The notes beneath the pieces were generated by a model. The model ran no database searches, was not told where the DNA came from, and worked only from the letters and a program-made list of their open reading frames with translations. The position numbers and the translations under genes are program-made. From NCBI RefSeq assembly GCF_010015475.1, contig NZ_SSNI01000002.1, forward strand, positions 248,001 to 312,000: a stretch of 64,000 nt of DNA, given 5' to 3'. Origin of the DNA: Pontibacter pamirensis. Its GTDB lineage: Bacteria > Bacteroidota > Bacteroidia > Cytophagales > Hymenobacteraceae. This document shows, in pieces, positions 8,559 to 16,850 of the stretch. Each line of letters begins with the position of its first letter. The first letter of the stretch is position 1.

Positions 8559-8700
8559 CAGCGGGACGCCCTGTTTATAACCTGTAGGTTCACAGGAGCT
8601 CTAGCTCCTGTGGAGTGAACTATCAACATAACACAAGCAGGCCGCTCCGCTGGAGCTAAAAAACACTATACCTGTTTTCTATCAACAGCACGTCCCGCTG
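8559..8700. other. Structured intergenic element (predicted three-way junction)
   Basis: An outer 10-base-pair stem (CAGCGGGACG at 8559-8568 with CGTCCCGCTG at 8691-8700) encloses two internal perfect hairpins: CACAGGAGCT/AGCTCCTGTG at 8591-8612 and GCTCC/GGAGC at 8644-8656. Together they make a cloverleaf-like fold of 142 bases in an otherwise AT-rich spacer. It could be an RNA, a long leader of the minus-strand lipoprotein gene, or a small mobile repeat. It has no coding potential. The strand is undetermined because stems are symmetric. Confidence 0.5.
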
Positions 8701-8740
8701 GGCCTCAAAATTGACTAGGAGTTTTACATATAATCTATGT

Positions 8741-8771
8741 AAAAAGGGCAGAAGCTATTGCCTCTGCCCTT
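8741..8771 (-). terminator. Terminator of the 88-residue gene
   Basis: AAGGGCAGA and TCTGCCCTT form a 9-base-pair stem. Read on the minus strand it is followed by a run of T, 35 bases after the stop of the gene at 8806. Confidence 0.75.
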
Positions 8772-8805
8772 ATGTATATGCTATTGATACCAATACTTCT
8801 TTACA

Positions 8806-9072
8806 CTACGCCTTGTCGCCATACACATGCTGATGTCCAACCTGGGTCAGCATCAGGCCATCCGGGGCGGGGTTAATAAAGCCTTCTTTGGCGAGATGAT
8901 GCTCCGCTTCCTTCTGCACATCTTTATAGTGTGGGTAGCGGTCCTGCAGGAAAGGGTACAGTTGCTGGTAAGGCAGCACGTTACCCTCCCGTACATCCAT
9001 CTCTTTAAAGGCTTCTATAATACATTGTGCGGTTTTTTCTATGTTTTCAGCTTCTGAATGTAATTCTGCCAT
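8806..9072 (-). CDS. Hypothetical protein
   Basis: An 88-residue soluble protein with mixed helices: an acidic N-terminal half (MAELHSEAENIEKTAQ, EAFKEMDVREG) and a C-terminal part (HHLAKEGFINPAPDGLMLTQVG) that reads like a small winged-helix hairpin followed by a wing. This fold idea is weak. There is no signal peptide or cysteine cluster. It has its own terminator and an AT-rich repeat upstream, so it is probably a single-gene unit. Confidence 0.65.
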   Translation of the reverse strand: MAELHSEAENIEKTAQCIIEAFKEMDVREGNVLPYQQLYPFLQDRYPHYKDVQKEAEHHLAKEGFINPAPDGLMLTQVGHQHVYGDKA

Positions 9073-9120
9073 TATTCTGTCTTTAATTGTTGAGTTAAAA
9101 GATACGGCAGCCGGTAGAGG

Positions 9121-9237
9121 ATTGTTAGTTGTTGCTTGTTGAATTGTTAAATGGCTGTTTTATAATGACCGGTTATATTTATTTTGCTCCATGTGATCCA
9201 ACCACCATTTAACCCTTCATACATTTAACAATTAAAA
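9121..9237. repeat. AT-rich intergenic repeat, copy 2
   Basis: It shares modules with the spacer at 1641-1790: TTGTTGCTTG, GTTAAATGGCTGT (9146-9158) and ATTTAACAATTAA (9223-9235), in the same order. ATTGTTAGTTGTT (9121-9133) also recurs at 63299-63311. It lies between the 88-residue gene and the DUF3050 gene. Confidence 0.6.
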
Positions 9238-10014
9238 CTACGCCTCTGAAGGCAGCAAATTACGGATGCCGTTCCAGAGTTCTATGCGCTGCCCGATACA
9301 TGCCTGGGACACTTCTAACGCCTCCTGCCATTTCTCATCGTCATCCTCACAAAGCTCCGCTACCATCTGCAAGGCAAGAGGAGTATGCACCTCTTCATCC
9401 AACTGCACGTGGCGGTCGAGGTAGTAGATGAACGTTTCGAGTTTGCCGGAGAAACGTTTGTTCAGGTCTTCGATGAGGTTTCGGAACATGTCCGGAATCA
9501 GGTCTTCTCTGCCAAAGGTAAAGGCAGCGGCCACAACATGTGGTTTCCCAGAGTTGATAATGTTGAATGTGTTGCGCACAAAGAATTTGACACTGGCATC
9601 GATCCGAATATGATCCAAGGCATTGTTCACGCTCTTACCCTCACTGATGCTTTGCAGCAACTGCTCTATGAGGCTTTTGTCAGCACCGGCTTCGTCCATA
9701 GCTCGCAGGTACAGTTCAAAATGGCTAATGGGATTACCTTCCTGGTCCACGTCTGTTTCCTCTTCCAGCACAATTTCGTTTATCAGGCGGCGGGTGCTAG
9801 GGCTGCCTTTCGGCACCCAAGGCAGCGTCACGCAGGTCAGGTCGCGCTGCAGGGTCTTCAGCAGGCTCATAAAGTCCCAAACGGCAAACACATGGTGTTC
9901 CATAAAAAGCCTCAGATCGTCGAGGGTCTCTAACGACTGGTATACGTTGTGAAGCAGAAGGCGCTGCCTGTGCTCTTTTAGCGCTTGCTGCAGCGCCTCT
10001 ATACGGTTATTCAT
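9238..10014 (-). CDS. DUF3050 domain-containing protein
   Basis: A 258-residue protein beginning MNNRIEALQQALKEHR, matching the DUF3050 family. The family carries conserved histidines (FMEHHVFAVWDFMSLLK near residue 40) and is thought to have a haem-oxygenase-like all-helical fold. A second conserved acidic/His region contains LDRHVQLDEEVH near 210. The biochemical role of the family is not established here. The frame extends upstream to 10092, but the ATG at 10014 gives the family's usual N-terminus; the upstream part overlaps a terminator hairpin. Confidence 0.85.
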   Translation of the reverse strand: MNNRIEALQQALKEHRQRLLLHNVYQSLETLDDLRLFMEHHVFAVWDFMSLLKTLQRDLTCVTLPWVPKGSPSTRRLINEIVLEEETDVDQEGNPISHFELYLRAMDEAGADKSLIEQLLQSISEGKSVNNALDHIRIDASVKFFVRNTFNIINSGKPHVVAAAFTFGREDLIPDMFRNLIEDLNKRFSGKLETFIYYLDRHVQLDEEVHTPLALQMVAELCEDDDEKWQEALEVSQACIGQRIELWNGIRNLLPSEA

Positions 10015-10081
10015 GAGGTATGCTATTAAGTCAGGTTTCAAAAAGCTAAGTAAAAGCAAATCGCCTACAATAAAACAAATA

Positions 10082-10111
10082 TTGCCGAACAAGCCTTTAC
10101 CTGTTCGGCAA
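10082..10111 (-). terminator. Terminator of msrB
   Basis: TTGCCGAACA and TGTTCGGCAA form a perfect 10-base-pair stem with a 10-base loop. On the minus strand it is followed by ATATTTGTTTTATT, 40 bases after the msrB stop. Confidence 0.7.
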
Positions 10112-10150
10112 CAAAAATCAGAAAAAAAGAAATACTGAAGGTGGTTTTAT

Positions 10151-10699
10151 TTATCTCTCCTCAAAATCGAGAGCAATGGAATTAAGGCAGTAACGCAGGC
10201 CAGTCGGTTTGGGGCCGTCAGGAAAAACGTGGCCAATATGGGAACCACACCGGGCGCATTCTACTTCTGTTCGCACCATGCCTAAGGCTCTGTCGTCAAC
10301 TTCCTTTACTCTTTTCTCAGATATAGGCGCATAAAAACTTGGCCAACCGGTGCCCGAATCAAACTTTGTATCAGATGTAAACATAGGGTTGCCACAGGCA
10401 GCGCAGACATACACGCCTCTCCTTTTGTTGGCGTCAAATTCGTTTTCAAATGCCCGCTCAGTGCCCTCCTGCCGCAGCACGAAGAACTCTTCAGTTGTCA
10501 GTTCCTGTCGCCACTCTTCTTCTGTCTTCACAATAGTGTCTCCCAGCTCCTGATCATTCAGTTCTTTCACCACCTCATCTGGTAGTGGATCATCTCCGGC
10601 AAGGGCTGTGGAAATTGCCCGGTCAGTAGAGTTTTCCTGCTGTGCACAGGCTCCAAGTTGAAAAAGGCCGGTAAGTAAAATCAAATATATAGTTTTCAT
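10151..10699 (-). CDS. msrB: Peptide-methionine (R)-S-oxide reductase, lipoprotein form
   Basis: A 182-residue protein. Residues 1-18 form a lipoprotein signal ending LGAC, so the enzyme probably acts in the periplasm on oxidised envelope proteins. The MsrB domain covers about 58-180: zinc ligands C99/C102 (CAAC) and C148/C151 (CARC), the GTGWPSF motif at 116-122, and the catalytic cysteine C171 in RYCLNS. It reduces methionine-R-sulfoxide, normally with thioredoxin-type electron donors. Between signal and domain is an acidic linker. No msrA is adjacent. Confidence 0.95.
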   Translation of the reverse strand: MKTIYLILLTGLFQLGACAQQENSTDRAISTALAGDDPLPDEVVKELNDQELGDTIVKTEEEWRQELTTEEFFVLRQEGTERAFENEFDANKRRGVYVCAACGNPMFTSDTKFDSGTGWPSFYAPISEKRVKEVDDRALGMVRTEVECARCGSHIGHVFPDGPKPTGLRYCLNSIALDFEER

Positions 10700-10885
10700 A
10701 AGTATAGATACGAGACAAACGCACGTTCGGCTTTCTGCCTCCTTTTAATTGTAACAGCTTAAGAAACAAACTTCAAGCCGATAATGTTTGCCCCTTGAGC
10801 GCTGCTTTTTAGAGCTGCGGGAATTTATTTACATACATAACATGTTTATTTCGAGCAGCATACTAAAAGTATGAACGCTTTTTAG

Positions 10886-10893
10886 TAATTTTG
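10886..10893 (+). promoter_or_regulatory. Putative -7 element upstream of typA
   Basis: TAATTTTG matches TAnnTTTG and ends 20 bases before the typA start codon, leaving a very short leader. No good TTTG is seen at -33. Confidence 0.45.
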
Positions 10894-10913
10894 CGGCTCG
10901 AAAAACCAATTAA

Positions 10914-12719
10914 ATGCAGAACATTCGAAATATTGCGATTATCGCACACGTAGACCACGGCAAAACAACGCTCGTAGACAAAATCATCCACGCTTCTAAG
11001 CTTTTTGCTGAGCACCAGCACTTCGATGACCTTATTCTGGACAACAACGACCTGGAGCGCGAGCGCGGCATCACAATCGTTTCAAAGAACGTATCGGTTC
11101 GTTATAAAGAAGTTAAAATCAACATCATCGACACTCCTGGTCACGCCGACTTCGGTGGTGAGGTAGAGCGTGTGCTGAAAATGGCCGACGGTGTACTCCT
11201 GCTGGTAGACGCTTTTGAAGGAGCCATGCCACAGACACGTTTCGTGTTGGGCAAAGCCATACAACTTGGCCTGAAGCCAATTGTGGTGGTAAACAAAGTA
11301 GACAAAGAAAACTGCCGCCCGGATGAGGTGCACGAGCAGGTGTTTGACCTGATGTTTAACCTGGATGCTTCTGAGGACCAGCTGAACTTCGTAACGCTTT
11401 ACGGTTCTTCCAAAAACGGCTGGATGAGTACGGACTGGCAGCAGCCGACAGATAACATCACGCCATTGCTGGACGCTATCATTGACGTGATTCCTCCTGC
11501 TCCATATCTGGAAGGAACTCCACAGATGCAGATCACATCGCTTGACTACTCTTCTTTCGTAGGTCGTATCGCTATCGGGCGTGTGCACCGTGGCACCCTG
11601 AAAGAAGGTATGCCCATCAGCTTGTGCAAAGCAGACGGTACCATCAAGAAAGGCAAAATCGGCGAGATACAGATATTTGAAGGACTCGGCAGAAAGAGTG
11701 TTCAGGAGGTATCAGCCGGCGAAATATGCGCGGTAACAGGTATAGAAGGTTTTGACATTGGCGACACAATCGCTGATGCAGTGAGCCCTGAGCCGTTAAA
11801 GCGCATCTCTATAGATGAGCCTACCATGAACATGCTCTTCACGATCAACAACTCTCCTTTCTTCGGTAAAGAGGGCAAGTTCGTGACATCACGCCACCTG
11901 CGTGACCGCTTATTTAAAGAAACAGAGAAAAACCTGGCCCTGCGTGTGCAGGAGACAGACCGTGAAGATACTTTCCTGGTGTTCGGCCGCGGTATTCTGC
12001 ACTTGTCTGTACTGATTGAAACCATGCGCCGTGAAGGATACGAGCTGCAGGTTGGTCAGCCTCAGGTAATTTTCAAGGAAATAGACGGTGTCCGTCATGA
12101 GCCGATTGAGCACATGGTAGTGGACGTACCGGAAGAAACCTCCGGAAAGGTAATTGAACTGGTAACGCAGCGCAAAGGTGAACTGACGATTATGGAGCCG
12201 AAAGGCGATCTGCAGCACCTGGAATTCAACATTCCGGCCCGTGGCCTGATTGGTCTGCGTAACAACGTACTGACTGCCACTGCTGGTGAGGCTATCATGA
12301 ACCACCGCTTCCTGCAGTACGAGCCTTTCAAAGGCACCATCCCTGGCCGTAATAACGGTTCTATCATCTCGATGGAGACAGGCCCTGGTACTGCTTATTC
12401 AATTGATAAACTTCAGGACCGCGGTTTCTTCTTCGTTGACCCGGGCGTTGATGTATACATGGGCCAGGTAATCGGAGAGCATAGCCGCCAGAACGATATC
12501 ACGGTGAACATTCAGAAAGGGAAGAAACTGACAAACATGCGTGCTTCCGGTTCTGATAATAACGTGAAGATCGCTCCTGCCAAGAACTTCTCTCTGGAAG
12601 AAGCCATGGAATACATCCAGAAGGATGAGTACCTGGAGGTAACACCGAAGAGCATCCGCATGCGCAAGATTTACCTCGACGAGAACGAGCGTAACCGTAT
12701 GTCAAGAGCGTCGGACTAA
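10914..12719 (+). CDS. typA: Translational GTPase TypA/BipA
   Basis: A 601-residue GTPase of the elongation-factor family that helps 50S subunit assembly and stress adaptation. GTP-binding motifs are clear: AHVDHGKTT at 11-19, RGITI at 51-55, DTPGH at 73-77 and NKVD at 127-130. They are followed by EF-Tu-like domain II, EF-G-like domains III and V (RGLIGLRN), and the BipA-specific C-terminal domain ending around DEYLEVTPKSIRMRK. The length is typical (about 600-610). It is a single-gene unit, with a -7 element upstream and a 28-base-pair palindrome downstream. Confidence 0.98.
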   Translation: MQNIRNIAIIAHVDHGKTTLVDKIIHASKLFAEHQHFDDLILDNNDLERERGITIVSKNVSVRYKEVKINIIDTPGHADFGGEVERVLKMADGVLLLVDAFEGAMPQTRFVLGKAIQLGLKPIVVVNKVDKENCRPDEVHEQVFDLMFNLDASEDQLNFVTLYGSSKNGWMSTDWQQPTDNITPLLDAIIDVIPPAPYLEGTPQMQITSLDYSSFVGRIAIGRVHRGTLKEGMPISLCKADGTIKKGKIGEIQIFEGLGRKSVQEVSAGEICAVTGIEGFDIGDTIADAVSPEPLKRISIDEPTMNMLFTINNSPFFGKEGKFVTSRHLRDRLFKETEKNLALRVQETDREDTFLVFGRGILHLSVLIETMRREGYELQVGQPQVIFKEIDGVRHEPIEHMVVDVPEETSGKVIELVTQRKGELTIMEPKGDLQHLEFNIPARGLIGLRNNVLTATAGEAIMNHRFLQYEPFKGTIPGRNNGSIISMETGPGTAYSIDKLQDRGFFFVDPGVDVYMGQVIGEHSRQNDITVNIQKGKKLTNMRASGSDNNVKIAPAKNFSLEEAMEYIQKDEYLEVTPKSIRMRKIYLDENERNRMSRASD

Positions 12720-12739
12720 CTAATAGAGATAATATCCTT

Positions 12740-12795
12740 AACATTAAACAAAACGGCCAGCTGTAAATTTACAGCTGGCCGTTTTGTTTAATGTT
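12740..12795. terminator. Perfect 56-base palindrome, bidirectional terminator
   Basis: Two 28-base arms are exactly complementary with no unpaired loop bases in the sequence. GC-rich core GGCCAGCTGTAAA is flanked by A-rich and T-rich outer arms on the two sides, so transcription from typA (plus) and from the membrane protein gene (minus) would both meet a stem plus T-run. Confidence 0.85.
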
Positions 12796-12811
12796 TTAGT
12801 ATAAAAGACAC

Positions 12812-13858
12812 TTAATCTCTTTCTACTACTGCATTATTGCCCGTAGAAACTAAGTCATGCGGTTCTCCTACTTTGCCACCAACAGCTGCCGCAATTGCTC
12901 CAAGCAAAAGTCCGAAAAAAGCATAAATGGCAGCCTTCGATACTGCCGAAGCCACGTTCCCACCAATCTGCTGTGCACGTTGGCTAACCTGTGCTCTGGT
13001 TTCTTTGTACTGCGCCTTCGCCTGCTCATAGGTGGAAATCCAGCCGTCAACAATTTCATTGGCCTCTTCTCTGCTTTTGCCGGTACGCTCCATAATCACG
13101 TTTACAGCCGCCTCGCGGTCTGCAGCGCTTGCCACCTCTGCTCCCTGGCCATACAGCCTGTTCATGACCTCATCAAATGTAGAACCAGCCGATTGCGGAT
13201 TTGCGGCAGCCTCTCCTGCTGCTCCTTGTGCCTGACTGCCAGCACTCCTTGCCTGCTGCTCAATGTTTTCAGGCTGTAGTTCTGGCTTGCCCGTCTGTTG
13301 CAGAATCTGTCGCGCCTCCTGCTTCAGTGACTGGAAATTGACTCCACTCTCTTCCAGCCTTGATTGAATCGCATCCGCAGCTTGCGGAGCGACTGCTGCC
13401 ACTCCTTGCCCGGCAAGAGAGAGCGTGTTTCCTACCACACTTCCCACACCACTCACTATTCTTCCAACAGCAGTAGTTAATAGGTAAAAGGAAAGTAACG
13501 TGAACAGGCCCCAGGTCAGGATACCGTGCAGTATACTATCAAATGAAGTAGGCATACCGGCAAGGCGTCCTGCAACCCATCCGCCTGCAAACAGCGAAAT
13601 CAGCATGCTAACAACCCACCAGATTAGGGTACCTGTACCAAGACCAGCCATAGGGTTCTGCTCCTCTACAGGATCAATAGAACCTATACCGATACCAAGT
13701 CCCAGCAAACTTAATGTAAGTTGTACAACCAGGGCCACAACAAGTCCTGCGAACACAGCTCCCCAGGATATTCTTTTTATAGCACTCAGCCCTGCAGCAG
13801 GTCTTACTCCTGCATAAGGTGCTCTGTAATCTCTTTCGTTGTGTAAGTCGTCTTTCAT
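12812..13858 (-). CDS. Integral membrane protein of unknown function
   Basis: A 348-residue protein with about four hydrophobic helices. Two are near the N-terminus (residues about 30-60, glycine-rich, beginning RISWGAVFAGLVV), two around 80-140, and one at 310-330 (AIYAFFGLLLGAIAAAVGG). A long polar, alanine- and glutamine-rich loop lies between (about 165-305), probably helical or disordered. The N-terminal RISWGAVFAG pattern resembles uncharacterised membrane proteins sometimes annotated PhnA-like. No enzyme motif is seen. Its gene faces typA across the palindrome. Confidence 0.75.
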   Translation of the reverse strand: MKDDLHNERDYRAPYAGVRPAAGLSAIKRISWGAVFAGLVVALVVQLTLSLLGLGIGIGSIDPVEEQNPMAGLGTGTLIWWVVSMLISLFAGGWVAGRLAGMPTSFDSILHGILTWGLFTLLSFYLLTTAVGRIVSGVGSVVGNTLSLAGQGVAAVAPQAADAIQSRLEESGVNFQSLKQEARQILQQTGKPELQPENIEQQARSAGSQAQGAAGEAAANPQSAGSTFDEVMNRLYGQGAEVASAADREAAVNVIMERTGKSREEANEIVDGWISTYEQAKAQYKETRAQVSQRAQQIGGNVASAVSKAAIYAFFGLLLGAIAAAVGGKVGEPHDLVSTGNNAVVERD

Positions 13859-14202
13859 AGCTTTATATAATTGTATTTTTGATGTACTATATAACGACTA
13901 TAGCTTCAGCAGGTTTTAATTTCCGCTAAATCAGAGGTTTATAAACCAGAAATGCGGGCACAAAATTGGATAATATACATGCCATTATATGCTTCCGGGA
14001 CCTCGATTAGTGGTTAGTATCCGGGCTACGAGAACATTCAGGTATAAAGACACTTCAGAAAAACTATACAACAGGTTTAAGAACATTCACATCACATTGA
14101 AGGCTACAACTGGCAAAATGTATGTTAAAAGCATACTTTAACGTTGCTAAGACTCTCGCAATTCCAGATACTCACAGCTTTATCTTGGCTAATCTATAGC
14201 TA
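13859..14202. other. Intergenic region without a recognisable gene
   Basis: 344 bases between the divergent membrane-protein gene and the OmpA remnant. No open frame, tRNA or strong hairpin is seen. It presumably holds the promoter of the minus-strand membrane protein and the dead promoter of the pseudogene. Confidence 0.4.
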
Positions 14203-14590
14203 GTATTGACAGTTGAAGGAGGCAAAAAGCTGTACGACCAGGTAATGGCCGACGGCAAAAATCGTTTCCTATGGTATTAGGTTTAATGTGAATTAAGCTT
14301 CCATAAAGCCGGAATCTATCGGCACGCTTAACAGCATTGTGAAACTGCTGCAGGAGCAGTCAGCGTTAAAATTCAGCGTGGAGGGTCACACAGATAGTGA
14401 CGGCGATGACAACACCAACATGAAACTGAGCCAGGAAAGGGCGGAAGCCGTTAAAGCCTATCTTGTAAGCCAGGGCATAACAGTCGAGCGCCTTTCATCG
14501 AAGGGATGGGGAGAATTAAAACCTCTGGACAAGAACACCACCGCAGGGGCAAAATCTAACAACAGACGGGTAGAGATTGTAAAGCTTTAG
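14203..14590 (+). pseudogene. Decayed OmpA-family protein, C-terminal part
   Basis: The last 83 codons (from 14339) encode most of a peptidoglycan-binding OmpA C-terminal domain: FSVEGHTDSDGDD, LSQERAEAVKAYL and SNNRRVEIVKL. Immediately upstream in the same frame is GIRFNVN, a stop (TAA at 14294-14296), then ASIKPESIGTLNSIVKL, the normal N-terminal strand of that domain. Still further upstream, VEGGKKLYDQVMADGKNRF (from 14203) lies in another frame. One frameshift and one internal stop therefore separate recognisable fragments, and no signal peptide remains. This is a dead copy of an OmpA-type envelope protein, though the last piece could still be translated from a GTG. Confidence 0.75.
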
Positions 14591-14688
14591 ATAAGTTTGA
14601 AATAAGCACAACAGTTTAAATAACCTTTTCTTGAAGAGCCTGGTTTGCAACCAAGCTTTTTTATTAATGCCCTCTCCTATCATAAATG

Positions 14689-14696
14689 TACCTTTG
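14689..14696 (+). promoter_or_regulatory. Putative -7 element for the 530-residue lipoprotein
   Basis: TACCTTTG matches TAnnTTTG and precedes the start codon by about 80 bases. No TTTG is clear at -33. Confidence 0.45.
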
Positions 14697-14777
14697 CCTA
14701 ATGGATGAGCGTCTATCACGTGAAAACATTATTGCGGATTTACGTTAGATAGATGCATTAAATATCGAGATTTCTTT

Positions 14778-16370
14778 ATGAACATACGCTCTGTGCAAGG
14801 CTTACTTGTACTACTCCTACTGTTTTCAACCGGCTGCGCTAAAAAAAACTTCTTCGCTAAAACCCCGGTTGTGGACCCTGCTGTATATGAGCAGCTAAAA
14901 GTATCACCTGAACCAGTTGATAGTGTTACTGTGAAAGCAGGAAAACATTATAAACGCGGTTTTCTGCACCGCATATTCTGGGGCACACACCACCGCCCTA
15001 TCTGGAACGCGCCTGTTACCGTACCTTTGTTCGACATGGACACGCTAAAGGGTGGACTGGAGTTTGAAAAGTTAGGTGGCGGGCAGCAAACCACTAGTCT
15101 GACATTGGTTGACACAACCGGCTTTACCTATGCGCTTCGCACGTTGGACAAAGACCCTATAGGTATTCTGCCTAAGTTTTGGCAAAAAACTTTTGTGACT
15201 AATGTTATCAGGGATCAGATTTCTGCCATCAACCCCTATGCCGCTTTAACAGTGCCTCCCATGGCTGCCGCTGCAGGCATACCGCACTCCACCCCGAAGC
15301 TTTACTATATTCCCCCAAATTACAAGAACCTGGGTGAGTACGAAGATCGCTTCAGCGACAGGCTTTATATGCTGGAGGAGAAATTTGATGATAAGAATAC
15401 CCTCACCCCTGCCTTGGGAGATGCTGTGGATATTGACGGCTCAGGTACTGTGCTGAACAATCGGTTTAACGAGGACGATGTCTTTATAGATCAGGTGGCG
15501 TTTGCCAAGGCCCGCCTTTTTGATATTCTTATTCACGACTGGGACCGTCATGAAGGGCAGTGGGAATGGGCACAGTATGCTGAAGACGGCGAGCGCATTT
15601 ACCGTCCCATCCCGAAGGACCGGGACAATGCCTACTATAGGTTTCAGGATGGTATTATCCCTTGGCTCTTCAGCCGCAACTGGGGTATCCGCAAGTTTGA
15701 ATCGTTCGATGATGAAATCAACGATGTGAAAGCGCTTACCGTTAATTCAGAATTCATAGATAAGCGTACTCTCTCTGAGTTGACGCGGCAGCAATTTGAC
15801 TCCCTGGCAAAGGAACTGCAAACTGCCATTACCGATGAGGTGATAGAGCGGGCAGTGCGGCAGTACCCTGACTCTGTGTACGAATTGATTGGAGAAACCA
15901 CTAAGCATAGGCTCATTACCCGACGCAACCAATTACCGAAAGCCGCTGAAGAGTTTTATGAGATACTGGCTGAGGAAGTGCTGGTGGTGGGGACTGATCA
16001 GGAGGATGAGTTTGAAGTAAAGCGCCTGAACGATGAGGAGACGGAAGTAACTGTACGCCGTAAGTCTGACGACAAGATTACCTACCACCGCATCTTTTAC
16101 CGCTCTGAAACAGACCTGATTACCCTTCATGGCCTGGCTGCAGACGACGACTTCGAAGTGAGCGGCGAGGTAGGCAAAGGAATTAAAATAGAGATTTACG
16201 GCGGGCGCGGCGAAGACGAGATAAAAGATACCTCTAAAGTAGGCGGCTGGGGCAAGAAAACCTGGGTATACGACACCAAGCGCGGCACTGAACTGGAGGC
16301 AGGACCGGAAACAAAAGACAAGCTGACGAACGATGTACGCGTACATGCCTTCGACAGGGAGGGGTTCTAA
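14778..16370 (+). CDS. Lipoprotein with atypical kinase-like core, lacking the beta-barrel of larger relatives
   Basis: A 530-residue protein with lipobox STGC (C20). Its body contains FDILIHDWDRHEGQWEWA (about 250-268) followed by RPIPKDRDNAYYRF. The D-W-D-R-H and later K-D-R-D-N arrangement resembles the catalytic and metal sites of atypical kinases such as CotH, FAM20 or HipA. Larger Bacteroidota proteins, recalled from family knowledge, join this region to an N-terminal metallophosphatase and a C-terminal BamA-like barrel. Here both are absent: the frame ends (HAFDREGF) about where a barrel would begin, and a strong terminator follows. A late region (VLVVGTDQEDEFEVKR, GGRGEDEI) looks beta-rich. 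Kinase activity is inference only. Confidence 0.7.
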   Translation: MNIRSVQGLLVLLLLFSTGCAKKNFFAKTPVVDPAVYEQLKVSPEPVDSVTVKAGKHYKRGFLHRIFWGTHHRPIWNAPVTVPLFDMDTLKGGLEFEKLGGGQQTTSLTLVDTTGFTYALRTLDKDPIGILPKFWQKTFVTNVIRDQISAINPYAALTVPPMAAAAGIPHSTPKLYYIPPNYKNLGEYEDRFSDRLYMLEEKFDDKNTLTPALGDAVDIDGSGTVLNNRFNEDDVFIDQVAFAKARLFDILIHDWDRHEGQWEWAQYAEDGERIYRPIPKDRDNAYYRFQDGIIPWLFSRNWGIRKFESFDDEINDVKALTVNSEFIDKRTLSELTRQQFDSLAKELQTAITDEVIERAVRQYPDSVYELIGETTKHRLITRRNQLPKAAEEFYEILAEEVLVVGTDQEDEFEVKRLNDEETEVTVRRKSDDKITYHRIFYRSETDLITLHGLAADDDFEVSGEVGKGIKIEIYGGRGEDEIKDTSKVGGWGKKTWVYDTKRGTELEAGPETKDKLTNDVRVHAFDREGF

Positions 16371-16421
16371 CTTTGCTGCGCTGCCAGCTACCGCAGTAAC
16401 ATTGAACGACACACAGCTTCA

Positions 16422-16467
16422 TAAACACAAAGCGGCGGCACCCTTGGGTGCCGCCGCTTTGTGTTTA
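16422..16467. terminator. Bidirectional terminator palindrome
   Basis: 22-base arms (16422-16443 and 16446-16467) pair perfectly around a 2-base loop, with the core GCGGCGGCACCC and A/T outer ends. It sits between the plus-strand kinase-like gene and the minus-strand small charged gene. Confidence 0.85.
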
Positions 16468-16483
16468 TACTGAGTCTTTTCGT

Positions 16484-16747
16484 TTATTCACCGGTTGAGT
16501 TACTGCCACCCTGGCCATTGCCACTCTTCCTGCTGCCATTACGGTTATCATCGTTATCCTTCGGGTCCCAGGCTCCCTGCCCCTGTTGCTGGCTTGCAGT
16601 TGCCTTTGTGCCATCCGTACCTAAGTCTACTGCGCCTTTATGATTGGCTGTGTTAGAGTACTCATCCGGCATGGGCTGTGAATTAGCATTGCTTTCTGGT
16701 TTGGCATCATTCTTCTTTTCGTGTTGTGCTTCTTTATCGTTTGCCAT
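16484..16747 (-). CDS. Small hydrophilic low-complexity protein
   Basis: An 87-residue protein made mostly of Asn, Gln, Asp, Lys, Gly and Ser, with no cysteine and a C-terminal low-complexity tail (NRNGSRKSGNGQGGSNS). It is predicted to be fully disordered and resembles hydrophilins in composition. No family is recognised. The ATG start and the convergent terminator support a real gene, but the function is unknown. Confidence 0.6.
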   Translation of the reverse strand: MANDKEAQHEKKNDAKPESNANSQPMPDEYSNTANHKGAVDLGTDGTKATASQQQGQGAWDPKDNDDNRNGSRKSGNGQGGSNSTGE

Positions 16748-16850
16748 AGCTATTCCGTTATTATTTGTAAAAGTTAAAGGCCTGCATTTTTTACAAGCAT
16801 CTCCCTATTTGTTACGAAGCTACGGCAAGCGAGTTCCGGAAGAAGTAAAC

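Noticed and set aside
9385..9933. 182-codon plus-strand open frame opposite the DUF3050 gene
   Set aside because: It is the antisense shadow of a clear DUF3050 coding region.
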